A DNA stretch of 64,000 nt from Planoprotostelium fungivorum. Taxonomy: Eukaryota; Evosea; Variosea; Cavosteliida; Cavosteliaceae. The stretch lies in the NCBI GenBank assembly GCA_003024175.1, contig MDYQ01000085.1:1-64000 (forward strand), in the 5' to 3' direction. A program made the position numbers and the translations under genes. Shown here piece by piece: positions 1-10,500 of the stretch; positions within the stretch are counted from its first letter, which is position 1, and each line of letters opens with the position of its first letter. Under the pieces are notes generated by a model. It was not told where the DNA came from, did no database searches, and saw nothing but the letters and a program-made list of their open reading frames with translations.

Positions 1-2882
1 ACCTTTCGCCTGGTGGATGGTAGAGAGGGTGACAGCGTCTGGTGGCTCTTCGTGTATGAGACCCTCCTCTTCCAGTGAACTCTTGTCCAGGAACATTCGA
101 ATTCGATCCATGGATGTAGCTGACACCGTGAGTGAAGAATCTTCAAAGAGATTTCTCACCTCCTTCAGGGTGGGGTAGATCGTCCATACTCTTGCACAGA
201 AATTTCAGGGAAGATTCTTCGAAAGAACTCAACTGCCATTGAGTATCCTGAATCCAGTCAGAATTTCCGCGGAATTTCCATCAACAACTCCCACCTTTAC
301 GATCCGATGTACAGCGGCTGAAGGCTTATCCACGTTGCCCATCGTTCTGTTCCACCTCTTCAACTTCTCCGCGAGATCTCTCAAGTTCTTAAACTGTCCT
401 CCGTTCAATCCGATCGGCTTCGTCCTCCAGCTCAGAATCATCTCTACCGCAGACACTCTACCCCTCGTCAATCTACAACCCGCCATCTCCCTCACCGATT
501 ATTTTCCCTCCTCTTTCCCATGGCGATATTGATCTGGTCTTGTAGTGTGACGGTAGCCTTGTCACCTAATCCTCTCGGAGGTACGTTCATGATCTTCAGG
601 AGAGATAGGTTGTCACTGCCGTTCGACATGATGCGGAGGTAAGATGTCATGATTCGATTGATGGAGACGTTGAGGGCATCGTTGCCACCAGCAACGCGGA
701 AGTGGAGCTGCTTCTCCATGAGAGAACGCTGGAAGGCCCAACTGATCGAATTGTTTCGGTACAAGACGGCGAAGTCGGACAACCTGATCCGTCAGCGGGG
801 TCATTTCCCGGGAAATCACCTCAATCCCGGGAACTTCTCCGTGTCTTTCAGCATGAGATCGATGGTATCTGTGCGGTTCAGAAGTTGTGGAAATCTCAGC
901 GAAAACTCACTGGCTACGTATCCCGCCTCCATGAATTTGTTATAACAACCGGACAGGCTCACAACTTCTCCCATCACATTGGGTGTATTACAATTCGAAT
1001 CAGAGCCCAGCGACTGCCCCTCTCTCACCACGTTCAGCTGTCGACATTATTTCTCTCCTCTGATGATCACGTGATGCGATGTAGACTCACCAATCGATTG
1101 CAAGAATGAACGATCGATTTCGTTGAACGGTAATTTGTCTTGAGAGAGACAGTCTCACAATCTTTAAAGTGAGAGAGGAATTGCTCCCAATTTCCAGCTG
1201 AAAGGGATGAGTGACGATCTACAACGGTGTATATGCTCACATGCGGCACCCCTCCAACCGTAGATGGATTGATTGATATCACCCACCACCGTGATCCTTC
1301 CGTGAGAAGCTAAGATCTTCACATCTCAGTGAGATTTCGCAGAAAACTCATTTCTCACCTGTAATATGCCCAACTGTACTGTATTTGTATCTTGATATTC
1401 ATCCACCAACACATATTTGAATCTATCCATCTCAGAATAATATCAAATCAATCGAATCAATCAAATCAATCAAATCAATCAAATCAATCATTCTCACCGA
1501 TGGGAATAATTCTCCACGATGTCCCTCCTCTCTTCCATAGCCGTCAGAGTCAAGTTCAGCATGTCACTGAAATCCACCGAGGAAGTGTTCGCCTTGTATC
1601 TCTCATATTCTTCGTACACAAAACATTCCAACTCGTGAGGTGAAAACTGTGATCCCGGCCCCCTGCGATACACTTGAGCCAAACGGATGAGATCGAGAAT
1701 CTCGTTGATCTTCTTCTTCTCCCTCTTCTTCTCATCCTTCTGCTTCTCTTCTGCGTACATGTCTGAGGCCTGTATCCTATGAGCCGTCTACATCGTTGTA
1801 GATGAAGGATTCACCCTGGTGAAATCGTTGGAAGGGGATTGGATCTTCCTCCTCTTGGTCTGTTGCATCTTGTTCTGATCTGTTAAGACCTCTAAAGCTC
1901 TCTGTGCGTGATATCGCTTGTAAGCTTCCTTCACGATCATGAGTTGATCGTCATCTTGCAAGATGGACGTCTCTGGTCGAAGTAGTTCTGCACATGTGAG
2001 TGATGAGTTGAGATGTGAAAATGGAAATGTAGAAGTCAAAAAAGAATACCTGAATCTCGCAGGACTGTGAGACAGAAGGCGTGGAAAGTGCTGACGGTTA
2101 CACCGATGGAAATGGAGGGATCGATCATCTGACGAGATGTGTGAGACAGCTTCGAATGTGTGAGGAATAATGACACCTGTTGGAGTCGTTGTCGCATGGA
2201 TGCCGCGGCTCGATTGGTCAAGGTGAAGATGATGATGGAATTGGGTGCGACGTCTATGTGGATGTGGTCAATCTCGGTGAAGTGTGAGAATAAAACAACT
2301 CACTGTGTTCCAACATGTGTTTCACTCTCAAGGTCAGAGTGGATGTCTTACCAGAGCCCGGACCAGCCAGGATCATGAGAGGCTTGTCCGTCGTGTATTC
2401 GATGGCTGCCTTCTGGTCTGGATCAGAGGAGTTATCGTTGCTGGCTTGAAGATCCTCTTCGTCACGTGACTCCATGTGATTCTGTTTGAACCAGGACTGT
2501 TCCATGGTTGTCGCCTCTTTTTCTTGTGATGTTCGTGGTTTCTTCCTCTTCGGTTTCTTATTCGAAGGGGGTAGGGGTACTATGGCATCTGGTGAAGTTG
2601 CAACCTCTGGCAGAGGTGCTAAAACAGGTCAATGGTGAAGGTGAAGTCAAAGGACTTCTCACCGAGTAATTGTTGTTTCATCTTCTTTGGGCGATGTTTG
2701 TCATTCGAGGTCAGATCGAGTGGGTTACTCCTCTTTCCAACATTTTCGACATTTTCGTTATTCGAGGCGTTCACCACCGCCGGAGGGAGGATCAATTGAA
2801 TGGTTGGACCAGCAGGTTTCGTTTTTTCAATTGTTCTGGGGGGCTTAAAACCAGTTGCGCCTTGTGATAGACGTAGAAGCAT
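1..2882 (-). CDS. UvrD/Srs2-like superfamily 1 DNA helicase, 3' end outside the window
   Basis: ATP-dependent 3'-5' DNA helicase of the UvrD/PcrA/Srs2 group, with an expected nuclear role in recombination control and repair. SF1 motifs appear in order across several exons: Walker A AGPGSGKT (about 2370), TNRAA (motif Ia, about 2210), VSTFHAFC (about 2090), Walker B VLVDEYQDTN (about 1390), VVGDINQSIYGWRGA (motif III, about 1270), LKTNYRST (motif IV, about 1150), then VTLSTIHQAKG (motif V) right at position 1. Motif VI and the C-terminus lie beyond the window. The start is the ATG at 2882. It is followed by a basic, low-complexity N-terminal extension ahead of the helicase core, as in eukaryotic Srs2-like proteins. 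The Lys/Glu-rich insert near 1700 and the segment near 1850 look lineage-specific. Introns are short GT-AG; one (2619-2662) separates the N-terminal extension from the next exon. Family assignment is firm, but the exact orthologue (Srs2 or a plant-type UvrD) is not settled. Confidence 0.9.
1443..1491. repeat. (ATCAA/AATC) microsatellite in a helicase intron
   Basis: An imperfect tandem run of AATCAATCA units lies in the intron just upstream (in the direction of transcription) of the exon carrying the DEYQDT motif. It is non-coding on the minus strand and is probably slippage-derived. Confidence 0.8.
1787..1802. repeat. Palindromic copy of the dispersed TGTAGA half-site
   Basis: TCTACA-TCGT-TGTAGA is a perfect 6-bp inverted repeat with a 4-nt spacer. 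Its right half is the CGTTGTAGAT decamer found throughout the window. It lies at an exon edge of the helicase gene. Confidence 0.6.
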
Positions 2883-3609
2883 GGCTGTTCATGTGTTGTG
2901 TTGTGTGAGGTGCGAATTCCGCAAAATGCTTTACTTTACAGTAAGTTGAAAGATTACAATGCAGAATATCGGATTCGTTGCGAATAATTTTACCAATAGA
3001 TAGTTCACCTTGTTCAGCAAAATGCGCTGATTCCAATGGTATGTCACACAGGTCACAAAAACGTTGCCCAAGATGAGCAAAAAGTGGATTACTGTCACGT
3101 ACACTAAAAAAATAGCGTACATTGGCACTTTTCTCTGTTATGAACGTCCGGACGAAAAATCTGAATACACCACCGTGTAGCCCAGGTGATTCTACACCTG
3201 GGTAAAGTATCATCAATGACCTGGTACTCTATTATTTCTCTCCCCCCCCCGCTTTAGATCGTGCGTGTGGGCAGCAGCAGAAGCATCTCAGTGTGGTAGG
3301 ACGATATTTTAATTGTATCATTTTCTATATTCTGGTTGTAGACGTCCAGGCAATGCAAGTCTCCATGGCTACGGACGGGAAAGTTCAGTCCAAACCCCGA
3401 AATTTTCAAGAGAGAATGCAGGAGTCATCCAAAGTCCGTGGGAGTGTCTTTCACAACATCACACCCTTTTCGTCACTATAACAGCCCCAGACGACCTCTT
3501 TTGTGACCGTGATATGATGTCATCAAGAGGCAGGTATCCTGCTGCAGAGCCACAAGACATACATATAGTTCCCAATTACCAGGATGTAAATCTCGAGGCA
3601 GCACTGCAA
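2883..3609. other. Interval without a confident gene
   Basis: About 0.7 kb, richer in A+T than its surroundings. A 123-codon minus-strand frame (2845-3216) and a plus-strand frame (3313-3624, reaching into the neighbouring gene) are both open, but neither has a recognisable domain. The plus frame follows a possible acceptor (GGTTGTAG at about 3340) and ends in a plausible protein-like tail, so a small or decayed exon is possible. A C9-10 run sits at about 3242-3250 and a hairpin at 3181-3202. No promoter could be assigned with confidence, although the helicase promoter must lie in the left part. Confidence 0.4.
3181..3202. repeat. Perfect 8-bp inverted repeat (hairpin)
   Basis: CCCAGGTG and CACCTGGG are exact reverse complements separated by the 6-nt loop ATTCTA. 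It is too small to name as a transposon end. It could be a transcription factor palindrome or an RNA hairpin. Confidence 0.55.
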
Positions 3610-4546
3610 TCACATGGACGGTGAGCCACGCATCAACGAGGTGTAGATCCCACCGGCAAACAGCCGTTGGAGCTCAGTTTCTTTCCAGGTCGGGACACGC
3701 AAGGAGCCCAGGTCGAGCAAGTCTTCAGTCGGCTCCTCTACATGGCGAGAGGAGGACGATCTAGAACGGGACTGAGCGACGGCCGCGATGAGATTTCGAA
3801 GGCAACAGAGTGGTGTCCGATCATCAACTGAATGGGGGGTAGACCATCATATTTAGTCGCTATGAAGCGGCCGTCGGGTGTCCAAAGAGGTGAGAATCCT
3901 TGCTCTGTGGGGAGATGCCTTTTTTGGCGATGTGATGTTCATAGCTGAGCCACACTTTGGGGTCTGTCTCTCGGTTGTGGTCACCTCGACTTTTGTGCAG
4001 AATCTCATAGTTGAGAATGTACAATGCCGATTGCCAATGATGGCGTTGAGGTGAGAGAGGCTTCGTGTGTACAGTCTGATATCCTGCAGGAAGATAACTT
4101 CGGCGAGTTAAAGCGTCAAGATGATGGAGATTCGCTTGTCTCAGATGTCCCCATTCAGATTCTAGGACGGTGAGTCGAGGGTTATTTCAGAGTGCCAACA
4201 TCTGCTGATGTTAGGTGATATGAGGAGGGTGGTAATAGCGGGCTCTAATTCTTGATGGCTGACGATGATGTCGCTGCAGGCGGATTTCCTTCTGATGGTG
4301 CGGCGGGCTTAAAGGCTGTCTTCGTTGGCGGTTGAGGTGAGCGTTCTTCTGTAGCACCCCTGTCTTCGTTGTTGGACTCTCGATCGTCCCTGTCAGTGAT
4401 ATCTCTTCTCCTCGTGTGGCTGTGGCCTTTGGAATAAAGAATTTCTTCTCTCTGTCTCTTTCTTCTTTTCCATGACGGTCGCAGGTTGTGTCGCTGCGGT
4501 CGTTGTTGTCCTGAGAAGTTATCGTGTCAACCGACACTTCCGCCAT
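3610..4546 (-). CDS. Uncharacterised protein, gene model uncertain
   Basis: Not recognised. The minus strand starts with ATG at 4546, giving a polar, charged N-terminus (MAEVSVDTITSQDN...). A long protein-like frame follows between about 4165 and 3900, containing RSYLPAGYQTVHTKPLS and WQSALYILNYEILHKS. Further protein-like frames contain LWTPDGRFIATKYDG (about 3850) and TEDLLDLGSLRVPTWKE (about 3700), with a stop near 3610. Joining the pieces needs introns, and I could not fix every boundary. One acceptor (CCCCACAG) joined to a GTGACC donor keeps frame, but another junction would need an implausible 17-nt intron. The gene may therefore be decaying, or it may have an unusual intron. The TPDGRF motif recalls WD40/beta-propeller strands, but this is weak. 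Confidence 0.4.
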
Positions 4547-4800
4547 GTTAAACCAGCAGAGTAGGAAAATGATATCAAGGCAGGAAGACACGATCTGCGG
4601 TGTGAGAGAAGGAAAACGCTAGGGGCTGTACGACGTCTGTCTCACTCTCACTGAGCCGTACAGAGCCACCCATCACGTGACCACCAATTTCCGTTTTCTA
4701 CACGAAGCCCCAACAGAACACATTCATAAAAAGCTCTTGCGATCATCCTGCGTCATATATAACAGCTGCACACATCAATCAGGTGGATGTTTATTTTCCT

Positions 4801-5378
4801 CTAGTGCTTGATCAGCATCTTCTGAGGTCTGCGGGGCGCGGTGACGGTCTCCACAAAAGTCTCTGTTACAAAAGTCTCTGTTACGGTCGAAGTCACGGGT
4901 GCATCACAGGCATGAATCTCCTGACAGACCTGCAGCGATCAGAATTTATCAGAGGGTAGATCTCACTTGTGCAGGATCTTCTTTCTTTTCGATTGCCTGG
5001 GTGATCTTCTTCGCGTTCCTTCCAAAAGAGTCGAGGCACTGGATGGATCATCAGAGGGGAATCGCACGTCGATGGTTCACCTCTTGGTATTTCGAAGGAG
5101 GGGCAAAGTTGCAACCGTTCGCGATGAGTTCGGTGATGTTACCTTGACCCTTTAGACTGCTGACGTCCAATGTGTCACTCACCTCCGAGACCAGTGGACG
5201 CCCAGAATTCTATGACTCTGATGATGGACTTGCAGGTGGGGCATGCGAAGGGGAGGCCAGCACTGACTGAGATGATGGAGATGTTGGGAGAGCTAAGGGT
5301 GGGAGCCACAGTGGCAGTCGTCTGGGCCGAAGCCAAGATAGCCAGAGAGAGGAGGAGGGCGACTTGGATGGTGTTCAT
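4801..5378 (-). CDS. Secreted saposin B-type domain protein
   Basis: A small secreted protein of about 150 residues in four exons. The start at 5378 gives a clear signal peptide (MNTIQVALLLSLAILASAQ). The body has the six-cysteine saposin-B pattern: CPTC in exon 1, one Cys in exon 2 (ANGCNF), one in exon 3 (CLDSFGKNAKK) and two in exon 4 (VCQEIHAC). The three introns are each about 37-45 nt and all keep frame. Saposin-like proteins bind or perturb lipids. In phagotrophic amoebae the family includes pore-forming amoebapore-type effectors and lysosomal lipid cofactors, so either role is possible here. The C-terminus is odd: a Thr/Val/Glu-rich tail with a duplicated TETFV unit, encoded by a tandem DNA repeat near 4855-4885, then a basic end. 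Function beyond the fold is inference. Confidence 0.85.
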
Positions 5379-5506
5379 CTCTTCTTGAAATGAAGCCCGA
5401 AACAAATCACTAATTTCTCTTCCGTGCGAGAAATGATATCGCTGCGACATCTGTCACTTGGATTGGCCAACATCAGCTCGAGCATGAAGATGAAAACAAC
5501 TTTTAT

Positions 5507-7296
5507 CTATGTAGAATCGGTGGCGTGCGAAAATTGAGGCTCCATGAGGATGTCGCGGATGGACTGCATCTCTTGATCTGTGAGGCCGTATCGATTGACG
5601 TAGCCTCTGATGGAACCATGTGTTCTTCTGATGTAGTGAAGTGCGTGGTACATGACTTCGGGGGGTGCATCAGAGAAGGAAGGAGAGAGACCTGAATCGA
5701 GTCACTATGGTGAAGATTGCAGTGATGATGCTGATCTCAATGGTGACGTCTCACCTGTCTTTCTCATCTCCTCTACCATGATGTCACGTTGAGGTAAGAG
5801 ACCCTCCTGAGTTCTCGCGTAGTCCGTCACGATGAATGCATCAGCCACACCACAGATGGCCAGTGCAATAGCTGATCCATGTCAATCGACTCCTCGCAGA
5901 AACAATAAAAAGAATAAAAGAATACGATAGAGACCGTATTTCACGAGGAAGAGATGGACTCACCCACGACAAGACCAGTACGGTCTTTGCCCTGAGTGCA
6001 ATGCACGAGGAGGGGATAGTTCTTCACTTTGGACATGATTCTGAGGGCAGCAACAATCTCCTCTCCACAGTAATCGATGAAATCTTCATTCAACCCTACA
6101 TACGTAAGCAAAATGCCACGAAATTTCATCTGATTCTCTCACCTTTGAGACCCTTGGGCTCGATGAGCTCCTTTCCTACCATCTCAATGGCCTTCGGTTT
6201 CTCTCCCTTGGCAACGTAACCCAACATCTTCAGTTTCAGCTTGTAAGGTAGTGGCTTCCACACGCTGTTGTAACGGAAATTTGAACCCGCAAAATTGACG
6301 TAGTAAGTCACGCGGAGTGGATCTACAACGAGTCAAATCGAGTCGAAATCTCGCGGAAAACTCACCGAACTCTTCTTCGTCCGAGGAGGAGTCTGACTCA
6401 GTACCAGATTGATCTCTGACTTGACCGTTGACTGTGTGGACCAACTGTGTGGGAGCATGTTCTTCACCCGATGATGATGTCTGTCCATCTGATGGAGTCT
6501 GATCAGTGGGTGCTCTCGTGGCGGCCTTCTTCTCCTTGTGCTTCCTGACGCGGCTGCGAATCCTGTGTTTCCTTCCATCCTTTTGTTTGCTCTGGATGGC
6601 TCCTACTGCATTGTCTGCGATCTGCGATGCGATGTTGGATCCCACGAGACCAGCGGGAAAAGAGTTGGTCAGATCAGATCCCATCTTTCTGTCAGATTGT
6701 GAGATGAAGGATGAAGGGAAGATGAGACGTGGATGAGGTTAGATGGAAGAGGGATCACCCTTCTGTCTCGGCTCTGAGATCGATGACAGCTCTGATCTTG
6801 TAAGTCTTGATCAAAAGCTCGAGATCTTTGGTAGTGGCGTCATCTAGGCGGCCCGAACGGAAGAAGACCTCTCGTCTCATTATTCTGTGTGACTGTAAGT
6901 CGAAAGTGGTATGAAGAAGCTCGTGCTCACTGATTCTTACAATCATCATTGTAATTTGAACCGATGTCTCTGAAGTTGACAATGTTCTTAACCATTTCAG
7001 ATGCATGGGGTATATGCTGCTCGCACCTGAAAGACGTGTTCGTGAGGTCTCTCTTCTTTCGACAAGATCATGGGTTGAATGTTTCCTGCCTCGTCCTTCT
7101 TCAAATCCTTCGTGCTCGTCATCGAATCGATCACTTGTAGTGTTGACATCTTGCCAGTGTCCCTCGTATCGTCCACACTCATGTTCGTCATACGTTGTTG
7201 TAATTCTTTTGTGGCCATCAATGCGCCAGCTGTGCACTTGTCTTGGGCGAGCTCCTCCTGACTAGGGGTCACGGCATGTTTAACTTCCCACTTCAT
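5507..7296 (-). CDS. Tyrosine-protein phosphatase family 3 (Siw14/MptpB-like)
   Basis: A cysteine-based phosphatase with the CX5R signature HCTQGKDRTG at about 5990. Upstream exons carry NFRDIG and the family's FFRSGRLDDAT...IRAVIDLRAE block (6755-6870). Downstream exons carry the family's C-terminal block (SPSFSDAPPEVMYHALHYI, then YGLTDQEMQ), ending in HATDST at 5507. The start at 7296 gives an N-terminal region without a known domain. An insert of about 110 residues, rich in Ser/Glu/Asp and basic patches (about 6370-6680), splits the catalytic domain between the VIDLR strand and the VTYYVNF segment. It looks disordered and may hold regulatory sites. Likely substrates are phosphotyrosine, phosphoinositides or inositol pyrophosphates; these cannot be told apart from sequence. 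One splice junction, after the exon ending NYNDD, is not resolved. Confidence 0.85.
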
Positions 7297-7502
7297 CTGC
7301 CTTCTCAACTGCTTCGAACGTGTTCTATATAGACTTGGTGTCTGTGCTTCCCCTCTTCCAGCAAATCAAAGAAGATTGAAATTTCGATGGGAATCGGGCA
7401 AAAGGAAGAAGAGGATCAAATGAAAAAATGGGTCGCGTCTCAAAATGCAGGATGATATCATCAAGGTTCCAGACACAGGTACGGACACACACTTCCACAG
7501 AT

Positions 7503-10500
7503 CTATTCGACTTCGTATGTCTTCACATACATGCTTCTCAGACGATGCTCTACGCTGATGAAGCTGGGTCTACCATTCGGTTCCACAGTCAGACTGTTTT
7601 CATTCAATCGCATGCGACGACATCATCAGAGTGCTCACCATTCTAGAGCGATACCAGTGTAAATGTCTTGAGCCCACTCTAAACCGTTGCGAATCTGAGT
7701 TATTGAGACGTGGACATCATGATGGTGACGTGTTCACACCTCGCTGGCACTCGATCCTCCCACCTGTAGAAGTCTTCCGTGTTGTAGTTCCCTTCATCCA
7801 TTCAGACACTTCTAAAGAGAGGAACTCACCATAAGAAGAGACCGAAGGACCACACGTCTGAAGTGTAGCTGATGATCGTCTGACCACGTAGAATTTCGGG
7901 TGCCTAAACACGTCAAACTGATGCGAGGTGATGATGATCGAGTTGATGATGAGCTCGTGTGATGGTGAAGAGCTTACCCTGCATTGGATGGTCTCTTCTG
8001 ATCTGTGGCCCGCTCGGGTGGAGGAAGAGAAATCGGATAATTTGACGACGAATTGTTCCGACGGCTCCAGCTCGAAGGAGTGCACCATGACGTTGGCGAT
8101 GGACAGATTATTGTGGACGATCTACAACGAGTCACATCCACGTTTCACGTGATACAGATGTATTTTGAAATGAAATGCCACTCACACCACACTTCTCCAA
8201 ATAACACATGGCAGAAGAAACGTCGACACATCTATCACTCCTCAGCTGTCACTCTATCGTCTCACTCACATTCCCATCATCTGTGTCAAGCCAGACATTT
8301 TCCCGCCATTTTCGAAGAATTGTTCCAGGGAACCCACCCCTCCCCACTCCAATATGACGTAACTCTTCCCGGAATCTTCCGATTTTCCCAGGAATTTCAC
8401 GATGTTGTGATGATGGATGCCCTGTTGAGTCATTCTCTCTCCTTCTCCTCTTCTCACCTTCAGATGTTCTTCTCTCCTTCTATCGTCTTCTATCAAATGA
8501 TGCTTGGCCGTCACCTTCCTCTCCTTCCAAGAAAATTCCAAGACCTGACACCTGTCGTCCGTACGTAACTCTTGGGGTGACGTAAGGGTGTCCCATGGGA
8601 TGAACAGCTCCGCGGCGAGGTGCGAGATTTCGTCGAAATCTCCTCTCAGTTCTCTCATCTCATTCATTCTGCCCTGGTACCTCTCTTCTCTCAATCTCTT
8701 CTCTCTCCTACTCACACTCAGTGATGACGGATCGTGACATCATCATTCTCGTTGTAGATGGACTCACCCGAAGAAGAGGAAGAGGAAGATGACGATGACC
8801 AAGAAGACTAAGACGATGAGGGGGAGAACGAGGGCCAAGATGATGGATGTGTTGTCTGGGGTGGTGCTGGTGGATGCGTCGGTGCTCTTGATGGTGTTTC
8901 CTCCGCTGTTTGAGTTGGGCAGGAGGTCCCTGGCTCCCAATGTGAAGTTTGTCAACTGCGAGCAGAATGAGAGAGATGTTGATGATGTTGATGGATCATG
9001 GTGATGATGTTGATGATGTTGACGGATCATGTTGATGATGTTGATGATGTTGATTCGTTGACATGTTGATAGTGATGATGTTTACGTGAGTACAGGCACA
9101 AGTGTATTGACCTCCCGATCTCCTCAGATCACATCCCTGCGAACTCCACGATTGATTATTCTCCCACCACCACATGCAGTACAGTTCTACCATCCAATCA
9201 GTCATCGTTGTAGATGCACGACACACCTTGTCCAGCAGGTGGAGCCGACACACCGGACATGGCAATCAAGTAAGGATCCTGCAGGGTGGTCGAGGCTAAA
9301 AATAGCCTCCCATTCTGGTACACAGACAGTCCTACTACGTCCGAGTACGTAACGCTATAGAACGGATTGTTCGGTAGATTGATCATCAAAACAGTCGTAT
9401 CTACGTTTCCTATCTACAATCAGCCACCTCTTACATTCTCATCCCATTGAAATTCACCGGTAGAGAGTTGAGAGAGGAAGATCGATGTGGGGACGGATGA
9501 ATTGATGATGGATTCGGTCGATGTGTAAGAGAGAGCGATGGAAGGGTCTGATGTGGAGGTGACGGTCTGTCTCTTGGCTGTGATGGTGATGTATTTTCCT
9601 CCGACGGAGATGCTGTTGTTTGTCCTCAATAGGTTCTGTACTACCAAGTTGATTTCACCGAAGAAAATGTCGACGTCCTGCACATGTTCGATTCGTTGTG
9701 ACTTGAGATGATGATGATGATGAGAAGATGAGGAGATGAGGAGATGATGAAATGATGATCATCATCGCGATCGTGACGAACGGATGGAACGAGAACACAC
9801 CGAAGGATAAGTGAGATCGTTTGCTTCAGATGATATGACCGACATGATCTTCTTCAATTGAGGTGAAGTCGCCGTCAGGTTCAAATCATTGTTTCCACCC
9901 AAAACCGAATAAACGACTGAAGTCGAATCACCAAAGCAGAAGGAGAATAAATCGACCTTTTCTTGTTACTTCTATCATCTACAACGCTCTCACCTGGCCC
10001 GTGAATCGCATGGCCTGAATGTACAAGTGACAATTGTCCGCGTAGGGTGTCAGCTGTGAGATTCGAAGGAGATCGAAAGAGAAGCAGTTGTAGATGGCAT
10101 CGAGATTTCCCTGGTAAGTCGTGATCATGTCTTGTATGTAAGTGGACAATCCTATAGTTATCAGTGGAAGGAGTGAGTGATGAATATCACCTGTCTGTGT
10201 CAAACTGACAGGGCCGTAATCACACTTTGCGCACAATTGGTTCTTACTCTCCTTGCAGACCACTCTGAAATCTCCGTGAGATTTCCGTGAGGTTTCCGTG
10301 GGATTTCAAATGTACGAATCGTGACTCACATGCATGTATCCGAAGGCATTGTAGATGGACACGGATTGTAATGGTTGTTCTCACTGGTAACAGTTCCATT
10401 CAACCAGTAACTAGCCCCCTCTGATCGAGAACAAGAATTTTCCGAGAAGATGCATCCGAATATTCTGAGATTATTCGTCTCATTGCTGTAGATACCTCCT

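Noticed and set aside
3181-3202. Terminal inverted repeat of a DNA transposon
   Set aside because: The two arms are only 8 bp and 6 nt apart, with no element between them; a small hairpin or protein-binding palindrome is more likely.
8976-9056. Possible CRISPR-like or satellite array
   Set aside because: Units are short, degenerate GATGATGTT repeats without unique spacers; an intron minisatellite explains them.
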